Shown: positions 36,901-49,530 of the stretch, one piece after another | Layout: every line of letters starts with the position of its first letter | Position numbering within the stretch: position 1 is the first letter of the stretch | Origin: Anoplolepis gracilipes | Taxonomy: Eukaryota; Arthropoda; Insecta; Hymenoptera; Formicidae | Assembly (NCBI RefSeq): GCF_047496725.1 | Contig: NC_132971.1 | Location: 15,060,001-15,124,000, forward strand | Reading direction: 5' to 3' | DNA length: 64,000 nt | Position numbers and translations under genes: made by a program | The notes under the pieces: generated by a model | The model's input: the letters and a program-made list of their open reading frames with translations, nothing else | Told to the model about the DNA's origin: nothing | Databases searched by the model: none

Positions 36901-37400
36901 AACTTGTCGATATTATAATAAAATTAATGATTAAGACAATTAATACTGACAATTTTGTTTCTTTTTTTTTCTTTTACGAAAACAGTAATAAATTTTTGCG
37001 TTTGAAAAGATTATTTAAATAATCTGATTTATAATTACAAGGAATATATTTTCATCATTTTTAGAAAAAAAAGATAGTCTGTTTTTAAGTTGTTTTTTTA
37101 TACTAAAGAGAGTGCATGTGACATTTTTGTATTATAATTTTGTCATATTAGGAAAAGGTTCAATTCAATCTTTGATCATCAATATACGCAATCTCTGTGT
37201 TAGGATGAATAAAATAAAATTAAATGAAAAGAAAAAAATATTAATTATAATTATTATATAATTATTTATTATAAGATTAAGGATATCGTTGCGATAGTAA
37301 AATGCCAAAGATTCAAATCGCACTTTGATTTGAATAAATTGCCTTATCGCGAAATTTCAACGAGACTTGTAAGAGGACGAGGGATAGCCGCATAATAACA
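33964..37400. other. noncoding DNA, mostly AT-rich
   Basis: A T run of 17 lies at 34546-34562. CpG-richer patches occur at 34140-34500, 34840-34940, 35330-35640 and 36310-36660. A 113-codon minus-strand frame (35303-35644) starts at a real ATG but has no known domain. No promoter or splice-supported exon is seen. Confidence 0.45.
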
Positions 37401-39742
37401 TCGTCACCATCGAACCCAGGCTAACACACGACGTTGTCATTGCGCATTACAATAGGCGCTGCGTTATGTAAGCCGGTCACGTGTGTCACAGGTCCTATGG
37501 GCTCACGCACGCATACATGTGCCGACTTGAAGGCGGCACGGGGGGACAATCACAATCCCGCGATTCTCCCAGGCGGAATTATTGTCACGTGTTCAAGTAA
37601 AAGGCACGTTTATCGCCGATTGTTGAGGAATTTTATTGCACCGCGCGCTGCCGTATCTTTTGATGCAAAAAAAGTTGGTAGATCTCACCAAAATGTACAA
37701 AAAACAGAATTGAATTTATTTGAAATTATAAACTTTTATGAACGTAAAAAATTTATATCATAAACAGTACATTAAACGTAAAAGACGGTTTGTTTTGAAA
37801 TATATACATATATATATTTATTCACATAATTTATTGTAATATAAAAAATATATTTTTTCTGTCGAAGATTTATTGCATAATTGATACATTAAATATCTTA
37901 AAAATGCTACATTAATCTTTAATTTTTGTTTTTGCGAAATATATTTCAAAATTCTTCCTTCTATTCAGAGATTTTTCAATTTTATTTAAAGGAGAGAAGT
38001 AACATATAGAAAATAAAAAAATATATATAATTATTTTTTATATTTTGATATATATTTTATTTTCTATTAAAAAATAATACAGACGAGGAGAGTTGAATAA
38101 GCTTTGGTAGCATGAATAATTATTATTCGCTCATTTATACATATATATGTATAATTGTAGGAACGTTATTACATGTATAGACAATTATTTGTGTAGTAGG
38201 TTCTGATTTATGTTTCTTTAGTCGAATAACATTCGTTGAATAGAAATTGGATACTACCGTAATACGCGCTCTATTAGTATGCAGCAAAAATGAACCGTGC
38301 GCCCCTTCCGAGGCGAAGGGAGAAATTAGTTTTATCCACGTCAGGGGCATCTGATATACACGGCACGCAGCGTTACCTACCGGAAGCAGAGATGGAAACG
38401 TGGAGGCTGGCGTCGGGGCGAAGTGTAAAGCCCCCCCGGGGCAACAATTGTGCATTCATCGGGGCGAGGGACTCTAATTAAAACGCATTGTTTATATTCT
38501 TTGCAGGAAGCTCCTCGCTTCTCCTTCGTTTCCTTCGCGTCCTAGACACGCACCTTCGCTTCCGAGTCGCCTTCTTCCTTGCCCTTTCTCTCTCTACACT
38601 TGAGTTTTCCCAAGGGTTCTCTTACAGAAACTTTCCGGTAACTCGTTAAAGATAATGCGGAATGGAAGTCTGGTTAGGCGTCTACCTGATCCCCTTTCAA
38701 ACTGGTCGCACTGGTAAACAATCGATCGTTCTACTTGCATTCTCGCGGACGTTCCAAGCTAGAGCTCGATTCTATTTCCTCTTCTATTGGATATTCTTGT
38801 ATCGAAGAAGCAATGAAATTTCGAATGCTGAAAAAGCGATGTTATTTCTTGTTTTATTAATCTTCATCAAGCTAGCGTTCCATTTTCAGTATAATTGATG
38901 AAGTATCGGATTTTCCCCAAAGAGTTTTAAAATTCCTGATACGTTTTACAAAGAGAGAATTCTGCAAGTTCTATATTTGTATAAAAGAGATACAAGAGGA
39001 ACGAGATGTTTCGAAGCATAGAAGCTTTAACAGCCGATGTACGTGCAGACTTTTCGTGCAAACCGCTTTTAACGCGTCTGTGCTGTTGAATCGATACCCT
39101 CGATAGCCGCACAATCCCTAACAGGATACAAGCTCCGCCGAGCGGAAGCGCCATCGATACGCGTCGTTCTTCTGATTTGGCGTATCAGTGTTCTCGGAGC
39201 AAAACCAGTCGCCAATTACAGCAAAATAGGATGCAAGCGACACGGTTCACACATATCGGCGAATTACGTTGCGCGCGCGAGAAGATGGCAGACGTGTGGA
39301 AGATGTCAAGGGCTTCTGTCGCATATAGATCGGGGAATGTGGGGAGTGCGGGGTGCGGGGTGCGGGCAGGATAAAAGAACGAAGGCAACAAGAGGGAGAG
39401 AGAAAGCGGTTTCAGGAATCGAATTTACCGAGGACCTTTATTTCGTCCTTGTAGAACTCCTACGGGTATGTCGTGCGCAGACTGTCGAGATACTCTCCCC
39501 TTACGAAGAGAAAACCATCGCGCCGATCTTTCGTTCGCCCCCTCAGGAAAATTACGTTCCCGATACAAATCGTAATTGCATGTAAAACGAGCCTACGCGA
39601 GAGATACGACCGGTCATATTTCACATTGCGCGCCGCAGTTAGCACCACCGACGAACATTACTCCAGCGTACTCTTTCACGTTCGCATATTCGTACATGCG
39701 TATGCAGCGGCGCTCGATACGTGAGAACAGATATATGCTCAC
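37401..39742. other. CpG-rich blocks without recognisable genes
   Basis: GC-richer blocks at 37420-37680, 38270-38700 and 39030-39720 are separated by AT-rich DNA. GCCCCCCCGGGG lies near 38430, and a G-rich GTGCGGGGTGCGGG run near 39347. Frames up to about 109 codons overlap on both strands. No domain is recognised. Confidence 0.45.
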
Positions 39743-39761
39743 AAAAAAAAAAAAAAAAAAA
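39743..39761. repeat. poly-A tract
   Basis: A run of 19 A, 62 bp before the CACAG MITE. Confidence 0.9.
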
Positions 39762-39822
39762 GTAGTCGAGAATGACTTTTGATTGTAGCGGTATCATCTT
39801 TGTTGTGTTTTTAAATTTTCTG

Positions 39823-40236
39823 CACAGAAAAAAAAAAATATTCTTATTAGTTTCAAAATGATCTTAATAAATCTTAAAATGAGATTATATTGCGTTAAAC
39901 AAGGACAATTTGCTTGGATGAAGACATTTTATACACTTCAACCAAGAAAAATATATTCTTGTTATTTAAGAATAATTTTCTTGAATGTAGAAGAAAAAAT
40001 GTTGAATAGAAAATAACACATGTTCAAGGCGAAGATTATAATTTTCTTAGAGTGATAATAATTATTTTATTTTTGAAATGACAATCGTAGTATTGAAATA
40101 AGATTATAATATTGTTAAAATTTATGATTTTTAAATTCTTCCAGAAGAAGATTGTAAATTGTTGCGTATATATGAAACAATGAACGCGTTTATATGAGTT
40201 TATATAAGTTTTGACTTTTGATACTTTTTTTCTGTG
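39823..40236. mobile_element. CACAG-ended MITE, longer copy
   Basis: It begins CACAGAAAAAAA and ends TTTTTTTCTGTG. It aligns over nearly its full length with 44402-44766: AAATTTGCTTG, AATAGAAAATAACAC, GATTATAATTTTCT, AAATTGTTGCGTATATAT and AACAATGAACGCGTT are all shared. It holds an extra segment of about 60 bp (near 39921-39987). There is no ORF. The flanks show no clear duplication, so the superfamily is undetermined. Confidence 0.75.
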
Positions 40237-43200
40237 TGGAAATATAACGTGCGATACGTATGATTTTTCATTTTTCTATCAAATTAAGCAGTCTTTTAAT
40301 TTGTTGGTATGTGTGCGCCGATCTTTGCGAGATATTGTCGTCGACCTGAACTAATCAATTTGAATAGAATTTAATCACAAAATGATTAAATGTTTATATA
40401 TTAACATTGATTTATATAAAATTGATATTCAATATTTAAATAACGGCATGTTTTATACATGACAAAACTTCTCATACTCACAAATATTCATAAGTTAATA
40501 GAGAATTGAATTGTGTAATAACTGTGTGAAGATGAAATTAACCTTTCGTGCAACTTTCGTGACATGGTTTGAATAATTTTCCGTCAAAAATGTATAATTA
40601 CAAATATAATTACGTAACAGTGGCGAAGAAATATCAATTTACGAATAAAACACGACGTTTGTACACATCTGCAATAATAACAACGCGGTGTTCCGGAAAA
40701 TTAATTAGCCTTTAAAATGTATTCCAGTCGTGAAACTTTCTGCATCTAATTACAAGAAGGTGCGACCACCGTTTTGGTATACCGTGAAAACGCACACATC
40801 TTACTTAAACATTTGTAACACACGCAACAAACGGGGCAGTCGTACGTGCACAAGGGCTCTTGAATCTCCCAGCAAATGTTTCGGTAAAAGAGAAAGGAAG
40901 AGACTAGTCGCGTTACGTACACGAAGATACGTGTGTAGATATAAGAGAGGTCGAGGAAAAAGAGTGCACGGGCTTCTAATAAAAGTGGCAGAGAATCTCC
41001 CCGTGCACCTTTCATCGTACCTTTTCACCGGCGTGGTCGCTGCCCTTTTCGTGGACCATACCTTCCCTTTACCCTCTATACCTCCTTCTCGTTCGTCTCT
41101 CTTCCCTTCGTACAAACTACTTCTCTTTTTCCCTCATCGCCTCTCGCTCCGTTTTTAAGTCTCTGGAGAGAGAGCAGTTATCGTGTTAACAAGCATATTT
41201 TACATTTCATTGCCGCCACTTATAACGCGTTAACCGACGACGCCGTTTTCAACAACCGGGTATCACGTGGCATTCCAGAACGTATCTTTTCTCTCTCTTT
41301 CTCCCCTTTTTCTCCTCGCTCCCATAAGCGCACGACACGTGTGAGTGAGCTCAATTAGAGAATACGATGCGATGTAATTAGGGCCTAATTATTTCAAACG
41401 GTCGTCTGTCACGGTCCGGCCGGGTATTAGCGCGCGCGTCAGCTCGGTTCGCAATTATAATATAAAATTAAATGATTTCAATTCGCGCGCAGGTCACGCC
41501 GATTAAACAGCTTCATTCTGAACATACGTGATTTAACGGACGACGGTGTCTAGAAAAATTGGATAACGTTTGTGCCATATGCGCCGCGATACTGTATATG
41601 CGATACGCTTATTTGACATGTTATATTTACTGTTTCCATTTATAGAAATACATATAATTAGAAAAATAATTGGTATACTCAATTTGACATTAAGAGATAT
41701 TTATTTTATAAAATAATTTCTTGTGTTATTCCTAAACAATTTGTTTAATTGCAAAATAATATAATTCGACTTTTTAATTTGTACATTTATCCATTTATCT
41801 TGTCTCTTTCATCATATCTGTGTCAACAATAATTTATATAAATTAATAACGATATTCTGAAACTCGAAAACGCAATAATTAAGTTATTAAATTTTACATT
41901 ATCGTTTCTACATACAAAACTTTGAAATTTAATTAATTACATGCGTAACTTGTAATAATTTAATCAAGTGTGTAATTTCCGTGTAAAAAATGCGCCAATA
42001 ATTACATTCATGTTTTATTTCCGTGTTACACATCTGTATGTTATTTATGCTGCGAATTTACTCGAAGAGCACTTTAGTGCGACTATTTCCCGGTTTCCGG
42101 CTTTAACGTGACTATTTTCCGGATCACTATAAATAATGCATGCGTAGGCGGGGCATGTGATTCGTGTTCCCTGCGTGTTCGTGAAAACGTATCCGTTTTA
42201 TATAAAAGCACTACCGTACTGACAATTAGCTTTAATCTTGTTACCTGTATTGAGTATCCATCAATAGTTCGTGCAGTTCGTTGCAATTATGCATCGACGA
42301 AACTGCAAAGCGAGAAGGGTTGCGGAGCAAACGGCTCATTAAAATATTATTTCACCCGAAAATCACGACATTTTATTCAATTATGGGAGCGATCACTGCT
42401 TAGTAGAGTGTATATTGTGTACACATATACATTTGGCAAATTACATACATGGAGATTAGTTTGCGTGAAATGCGATATTACTGATAAAAATAGAAAAGTA
42501 TGAAAATATTGTTAAAAACTCGTTCACAATCTATTAACGACAGAAACTTTAGAGACGACAGATTACGTACGCTTACAGTACGGTAGTACGTATATGTATA
42601 TTTTTTCGAAGCATACATAAATGTGATGTTTTGTTTGTTTTCATATGTACTTGAATTTTACTCTGTTTTTTTTTCCGACAAAAGCGTAAATTATTCGCGT
42701 GTATTACAGCGGTAATTAACTTTACGGATATATAGGAGCACTGTCAGTTAGAAACATCCTTCGGTCTCTCTCCCAGAATTTAGAATACCGTTAGCCAAAC
42801 TGCACATCAGGATCTATATTATGCGCATGAATATTTATGCACAAAGCCGGTCGCACTGTGCGGAAGAAGAGGTACAAACACATAAATATTTATATCAAGC
42901 CGCTCGACGCGCGATTTCCTCGCAAAAATTGCTATACGCGGTGAATTCCCTTGCCCGTAATTGCTTAATCCGCTTTCTGTATTAAACCCCATGTTGTAAT
43001 TTATGCGCGCGTTATTACAGCAATGACACGATGCCGCTTAAATGTTTAACGTTAATATTTACATGAACGCTGAGAAAATTGCTCGCTCGTGACGCGTCAT
43101 ATGAACACAGTTTCGTGTAATACCTATACCACGTGCAATCTCGTCAAGAAATATGACGAAAATGTTTCAAACTGTCTGAATTAAAAATACACGCTTGAGC

Positions 43201-44401
43201 AACAGAGGAAAGCCTCTTTATGAAAAGAAATCTTTTTAATTATTTGCCCGATTTATTTATTTCTGTTAAATTTTCAATGTTTTCGTAGCTACAGTCACAA
43301 GTAATAACGACGATCGTATCGTTATCTGATACGAAGCGAACATTGGCATCTGCATATTCAAATTTTCATTGCACAGTGATTTGTAATTTACCAATAGCAG
43401 AAATAGGCAGCGTGGAATAACGTGGAAACACGGAATATTCCGAAAACAGCGGAAAATAGCCGAATGGGTCAACGACCAGGCAAAGAGGGCGTAGGTAGAT
43501 TCGGCTGAGCCTCGTAATATCAAGCCCGCAACACATTGAGTGCTTCTAAAGCGGTGTAGGTTACACACAAGAACCGCTGAAAATGAGCTTAAAGCGAGAA
43601 CTTACGCTTTAGATGAAATCTGTGAGCTACAAGTGCCGACGTTACTTTTCATAACGTGGAAACAATTTACGTTTGTTTACACGAACTCAAAGAAACAGTC
43701 TTATTTAAATATATGTACGATATCGTATACTTTAAATTAATTTTTATGATATATTTGTTAATTATAAAAGAAAAATACATTTTTTTTCAATAAATTCAAT
43801 AATTAATTAACAATTTAATTAGTTTAATTATTAATAAATAAATTAACAATAAAATTATTTTTCTACACGAGAGCGCTACACAGATTAATACTAGATCACA
43901 CAAATGAAAGCAAATAATCTTTTAAAAGCTAGAAGCAAAAGCGTGTAGTTTAAAATAAGTGCATGAAACAAACACGTGAAACATGTTTCATATTTTGTAG
44001 GAATAATTTCGCTTTTATTGTAAAAGATGTTCTTTACATTTTCAACGTTTTGCAACGTTTGAATTTGCAAATATATCTCACGATCGAGTATTCAAATTTT
44101 ATAATCTCTGATCTATGATAAATATGAAAAATCTAATAATATATACAGAATCACGATCTACAGATCTCGTATTTATAATTTCGCTATTTATATTGCGAAT
44201 TGAGTGGATGTAAGTTATCTCCATATACATGAGAAATAAATTTTTCAACTAATTTAACAAACTGTAATGGAAATTAATCAGAATTGAGGTAAAATCGTTA
44301 TATTAATTTATGAGTTAAATTAAATCGTGACATCGGCTATATTACTAATACGTTACAGTAAAGCATCTTCTTTCCTGGAAAAGAAACATCTTTTTTCTTA
44401 T
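40237..44401. other. noncoding DNA with CpG blocks at 40730-41560, 42080-42330 and 42720-43130
   Basis: A 142-codon frame (40730-41158) starts at GTG, is basic and then pyrimidine-derived, and overlaps equally long minus-strand frames. A 131-codon frame (42108-42503) starts without a recognisable domain. TATATAG at 42729 and TCAGTT at 42744 are too close to be a normal TATA/Inr pair. The remainder, especially 43740-44300, is AT-rich. Confidence 0.4.
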
Positions 44402-44766
44402 CACACAGAAAAAAAGAATATTCTTATTTTGATAATACATATCTTTAGTTTTAAAATAGAAATCTTGAAAGGAGATAATATTGCATTAAACAAAGAAAAT
44501 TTGCTTGAATAGAGAGGAAAAATGTTGCATAGAAAATAACACGTGTTCAAATCAAAGATTATAATTTTCTCCAAAATAATTACTGTATTCTTGAGATAAC
44601 TATTACACAGTATTGAAATAAAATCATAATATTGAATTTTAAGTTGAAATTTAAGATTTTCAAATTTTTCTAAGCAGGAGATTATAAATTGTTGCGTATA
44701 TATAAAACAATGAACGCGTTCATATAGTATATAAGTTTTGAGTTGACATTTACTTTTTTCCCTGCA
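44402..44766. mobile_element. CACAG-ended MITE, shorter copy
   Basis: The left end is CACACAGAAAAAAAG. The right end is TTTTTTCCCTGCA, more decayed than in the copy at 39823-40236. A segment of about 60 bp is missing between the two CTTGAAT-like sequences of the longer copy, which suggests deletion at short direct repeats. Same orientation, 4.6 kb away. Confidence 0.72.
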
Positions 44767-44987
44767 TATTCAAGAAACGCCGACTTTCTACTAATTTGCG
44801 GCCCATTGGCCATACTAAAGATCGAATTACGGGGAGGTCGGACGGAAAGCAGCGGTCGAGCACGGAATACACGCGTATATACAACAGCATGGTTTGATTC
44901 TCGCGGCGGAAAACCAAATCCCCTCTTCACGTATTTGCGAAACGTGCCACCGGCATACGAATGCGACCGCGCTATCCGCCGATGATG

Positions 44988-45165
44988 CTCTTCTCTTCTC
45001 TTCTCTTCTCTTCTCTTCTCTTCTCGTCTCTTCTCTTCTCTTCTCGTTTCTTCTCTTCTCTTCTCTTCTCTTCTTCTTCTCTTCTCTTCTCGCCTCTTCT
45101 CTTCTCTTCTCTTCTCTTCTCTTCTCTTCTCTTCTCCTCTCCTCTCCTCTCATCTCTTCTCTCTT
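44988..45165. repeat. (TTCTC)n pentanucleotide array
   Basis: About 35 units of TTCTC with occasional CG, TTC and CTC variants. It creates long Ser/Leu/Phe frames on the + strand and Glu/Arg/Lys frames on the minus strand; these are artefacts of the array. Confidence 0.95.
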
Positions 45166-45227
45166 CGCCCGTCACCGTCATACTCGCGCTTTCGTGCATG
45201 TTTCGTATATGCGTGCTCTCTCTCCTC

Positions 45228-45229
<2 letters not shown>

Positions 45230-45266
<37 letters not shown>

Positions 45267-45307
45267 AGAGAGAGAGATAGAGAGAGAGAGAAAGAGAGAG
45301 AGAGACA
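45230..45307. repeat. (GA)n array
   Basis: About 38 GA-type units with GGGA and ATAG interruptions. It lies 65 bp after the (TTCTC)n array, so a long pyrimidine tract is followed by a long purine tract on the same strand. Confidence 0.95.
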
Positions 45308-45315
45308 CGGCTATC

Positions 45316-45341
45316 CGGCGGCGGCGGCGGCGGCGGCAGCA
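45316..45341. repeat. (GGC)n triplet array
   Basis: About 8 GGC units, reading as poly-Ala or poly-Gly. It sits between the GA array and a Kozak-like ATG at 45386. Confidence 0.9.
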
Positions 45342-46731
45342 GTCGCTCGCGGTTTATCCACAGTCAATAAAGGCGACCTGTCAGCATGAATACCAAAAGC
45401 GGGGTAGGTCCAACGCTGCCGCCGCCGCCGTCGCCCTTCACCAGGCTCGGAACACAGGGGGTGCGCGTTGGCTGTGTTGCCGAGATTTACCGAGGCTCGT
45501 ACATCATACGCACGTGCGTGCTCCGGCAGTATCGTAAATACCGAGATAGAGCCGTGTATTTCGCGTAGGCGTGTGTGTGCGCGTGAGATTACGTGCGTGT
45601 GGAAATGCGCAGCCACACATTTGCGGCTCGCGCGAGTGGATTCTCGCGTCGTGGCTCTCGTTTCCGGACATCGCGTTTCCGGGGAAACAACGAATGTCTC
45701 GAATCTTGTGATATCTCGAGTTCTCTTGCGTAAATTGAAATTTTTACTTAAGCAAGAAGAACAGAGCACTCTCGTACATATCCCTGGTAAAGATATATGT
45801 TAATAAGGAAGAATTTTTTAATTACTTCGTTAATGCATCGCGCAATTTTTGTAATGAAATATGCAGCCGTAATTAAAAGGCAATAAAGTATAAATTATGC
45901 ACGAAAGTGCACGAGTTTTATGTTACTATTGAAAAATACAGTAATTGAAACGTGCAATAATTTTGGATAATACCAGAAAGTTATGAATAATTGTCTGAGG
46001 AATGCAATTTAACATTGACGTTTGATATGCTACTGCATACACAATTAGATTACAATTCCAATATGAATTGAGTACTTCAGCAGTAATGATATAATGTTAA
46101 TGTGAATTACGCACCGTTAATTAATAACTATAATCACTCAAAACCGTCAATATCGCGCTGGTATTTATCATTATCCCCGCGGAAATTATACAGAATACTA
46201 ATTATCTATCAAGTTATTAATTCACTTATGTCACTCTCGGTGGTGGTGTGTTCGCGATTTCGTTTTCGTATTCGACGCTGCGGATCGATTGTGTGCGATC
46301 GAAGAGAGAATTATGACACCGTTTTCTCATATTAATACGCGTGTCTGTGAGAAATCTATATGCAAGATGCTTGCCGGAAAGATAAAAGAATGTAAAGACG
46401 AGAGACCGTGTCGAGATCGTCGTCGAAGACGAAACGTATGCCGTCTTCGTCATGAGCCCTTTTCTGTAGCTAGGACTCGAGAAGATAAAGAAAACCGTTT
46501 CAATTTCCCTAATGCTCGTGTAGAGCTTGGCTTCTGCATTTCATCCTCTTCTTTCTCAAACCTTCTCTTTCTCCTTCATCTCCTCCTCTCGTCCCACGCT
46601 CCGTTTCAAGCCCCGTCACTTCGCTTTATTTGTCTTCCGCTTGCCTGTTCTTGCCCTATCTCTCCTTCTCATGAAGCTTTTCCACTTCCGCGTCGTCGTT
46701 TCCGCGGCTTTTCTGCTCTAGTCCCTTCTGA

Positions 46732-46754
46732 CCCTCCCCCCCCTCCCCCCGTCC
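46732..46754 (-). repeat. C-tract, minus-strand G-quadruplex candidate
   Basis: Four C runs of three or more in 23 bases. It lies inside the Pro-rich part of the long frame at 46313-46882. Confidence 0.6.
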
Positions 46755-46919
46755 CTCTCGTCGCTTTCTCTCTTCGTTCGTTCGGCTCACTCCATCTCAA
46801 TCTGACGTATAAACCTGCGGTCGACCCTATCCAACCTGAGGGACGAGAGAACCTTCTTCGGATAATCCGCGCGAGTCCGTAGTTTCCGGATAACACGACA
46901 AAGGGTAGAACAGCTTACT

Positions 46920-46941
46920 CCGATCCTCGAGTGAGGATCGG
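46920..46941. repeat. perfect 9 bp hairpin
   Basis: CCGATCCTC and GAGGATCGG are separated by the four-base loop GAGT. No T run follows. Confidence 0.8.
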
Positions 46942-46960
46942 TGAATGGCGTCGGGACTTC

Positions 46961-49480
46961 TTCGCGAATATCATACCGCGATTGTTTGCTAGATTAATGT
47001 TAGCTGTAAATAAACGGTTTGTTCAAATTCGAAATAATATCTCAAAGTCGTACGCATCAGATTTTACGTGCGGAAGTAAATTAAATCGTATATATTCTTT
47101 CAATCTTTAACGCAAAATAGTGGTTGCATAAAATTCAATGTTTTCTTATTAAAATCTAAAACAAAAATTTTTACAAATGGATATCGAAGAATTCTATGAT
47201 TTCTTGCAACTTTTTTTATTTTCGACATCTTGGCGATTATGTGAAATCTTACTGAAATTAGATCTTGCTAAAATTATTAGCTATGTAATTTGGAATGTAT
47301 CACAGGTAGAGTCGATAGACAAATAAGTGAGATAATACGCGTTTTAATACGCTCGAATAATTAATCGTCGTATAAATTCAATGTAGGAATGTTAACGATC
47401 ATTGCTTAATTTTCTGTAGTGAAATCTATAGCAATCTACCTCGTATTCAATTCCCGTTATCTTATTTCGAAACTAGCGAGCTAAATCTTTCATCCTATTG
47501 TCCGGTAATTATTTTAGGATCAGCATGCAACCCTTGCGATGTACATAAGCCTGCGCAAGAGCCTTGCGCATTTGCATATTTGCGTTTACGTATACGCGAC
47601 GTTTCCATAGTCTGCACGAAATCCTGTAATATAATTTCTGTAATTAAACGTAATTGATCGGGTTCTCTAATCGTGACAAGGGCATCGGATTGTATGTATA
47701 CATACTTACTTATATCTAATCTTTCGATCGGTTTTTATTTGCTTCCTGCAACTCTCTTTTTTTTTTCTTTTTATTGCACCATTTTATACGCGGAGAATTA
47801 AAAGGATGCTTTTAATTTTAAAATCGAAAGATTTTCTATTACCTATAAATGTAAATTGACATTTATGAGAATCTATTTTCTCGTGATAATAGTCGTTACA
47901 AGTAGGAACAATCAATAAATTCCTCCAAAAATCTATTGCAAACACACACACATGCACACACATACGAAGAATTAGATATTCGTAAATACAGGCAGATCTT
48001 CGACGGAAGGATTCTGAATGCCAGGGTACTCTCCGGGACACTAAGCTCGGCTAATGAAACGAATATATCATCATGGTCGTGCGGCCAAATCCGTTTCTAC
48101 TATTACTACACACGCCATTACGTCCCTGACGCCGTGCGTTAAACGTCCCATTTAACCTCGTCTAAGCTCCTTGCTAAAGCGTATGTAACGCGTTTGCAAT
48201 TGAATCCTAGCAAGTTATATAAATCCGCAAAATTGTGCCTTGAGGCTAAGTTAGTCTGTTGTTTAAAATTACAGTGACGCTCGTTGTATTTAAGAGTGAG
48301 GCAAGTGGTGTGGTGTCGGTGATTTTGATGAAAAATAATTAAAAAGTTGACGGTTTTTTATATGATTATAAAATGAAAAGGATTAACGCTCTAAAGAGCC
48401 GTAGGTATCCTTAATTATTCAACATTTGACTTGAATAAAGTTTAATGCTATAAAATATATGTGTATATGTTTTAAAAGGAATGTATAATAATAGAGATTA
48501 TATCTTTAAATATTATGTTAACTCTTTTTACTTATCCGAGATATTAAAGTTATTTTGTATATTTTAATCTTTTTGAGAGTGAATTGTTAATTTCTACCGT
48601 CTCTTAAATTTGTTTGCCGCAATATCGTAAAAGTTCGCAATTTTTAATTAAACTATCAGCGACACAAGTCGAGAACTAAACGGCCAGTGAGCGAAAGTAC
48701 TTCTCAAGCGGCCAGCAACAGCGAGCGGATCCTTAACGACCATCCGGAATTGTTTGTGCCGCTGAAACGATTTAATGCAGGAAAGTCTCGAAGGTTACCT
48801 TCGGGACTGTGTGAGATAATACCCGACCGTCCCTTCTGGGACAAAATCTCTTCCGAAAGCTTCGTTACGTTAGGACGTGCCATTCTAGATGCGCGCATGC
48901 TCAGATGTTAACTGAGATCCTAGGATCAGACTTGTGGTGAAATATTATTAAACAGTTATTTTTGTGCAATTAAATGTACATATATAATAAGTATGTATAT
49001 TTTTGAAATTCTTAATTTTTTAAAATTCTGAATATCCCTGTTGAAAATTCATCATGATGCGTTAAACGTTATTTTTCTTTTCTAGCAAGAAAAAAGTATT
49101 CGCTAAATACATAATAATTGCACGTATGACAATTTGTTAAAGTATTTTCTTTTCCCTGAATCCGTGAAATAATTGTCAATTGAACATTAATTAAAGTTTA
49201 AAGTATTTTATAAAATCAATTATTGTTTATTGTAAGCAAGTATTCGTGAGAAAGTGTCTGTGTATTTTGAATGAATGCTAGAAAGTCAACGTGAATATCT
49301 TTAGAAATTTATTACTTTTACGTAAACCGCTTTAGAACGTCTTAGATATCGGCAGGTCTTGACGAGAAGTTCTCCAATCTTCTTAGTGTGCGCTTCTCAA
49401 GCTACCTTCGGTTATAGTACACTTAAACTCGATGATTGCGTTTGCCATTCACTGCCGTTATTTACCAGCGGTTCAAAAGA
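46961..49480. other. AT-rich noncoding DNA with small CpG patches
   Basis: The palindrome GTATGTATACATAC lies near 47693. A 74-codon frame (48687-48911) starts at GTG and has no ATG support. The rest has dense stops. Confidence 0.5.
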
Positions 49481-49530
49481 CTCTGTTTTGAGTCCTACTT
49501 CCGTCAAGACTACGGAAGTAGGATACAGAG
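49481..49530. repeat. strong 12 bp hairpin with outer stem
   Basis: TCCTACTTCCGT (49493-49504) pairs perfectly with ACGGAAGTAGGA (49512-49523) around a 7-base loop. An outer stem CTCTGT/ACAGAG extends it to 50 bases with unequal spacers. It is short for an animal pre-miRNA, and no known miRNA seed is recognised. Confidence 0.8.

Larger units (their letters stand above)
45342..46960. other. CpG-rich DNA with long low-complexity frames
   Basis: It contains the ATG at 45386 followed by a donor-like GGG|GTAGGT at 45404, and the window's longest ATG-initiated frame (46313-46882, 189 codons). That frame is Arg/Cys-rich at the start and then Ser/Leu/Pro-rich from a pyrimidine tract. No domain is recognised. 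The AT-rich gap 45800-46220 separates two CpG blocks. Confidence 0.4.

Noticed and set aside
40730..41158. 142-codon plus frame
   Set aside because: Begins at GTG, not ATG; a basic, low-complexity product, and minus-strand frames over the same DNA are equally open.
42729..42749. TATATAG with TCAGTT as a core promoter
   Set aside because: TATA is only about 17 bp upstream of the initiator A.
44894..45389. Long frames across the TTCTC and GA arrays (128 and 142 codons plus, 108 and 75 codons minus)
   Set aside because: They arise because pentamer and dinucleotide arrays lack stops; the sequence outside the arrays shows no coding signal.
48687..48911. 74-codon frame with protein-like composition
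   Set aside because: Starts at GTG with no in-frame ATG; too short to judge without homology.
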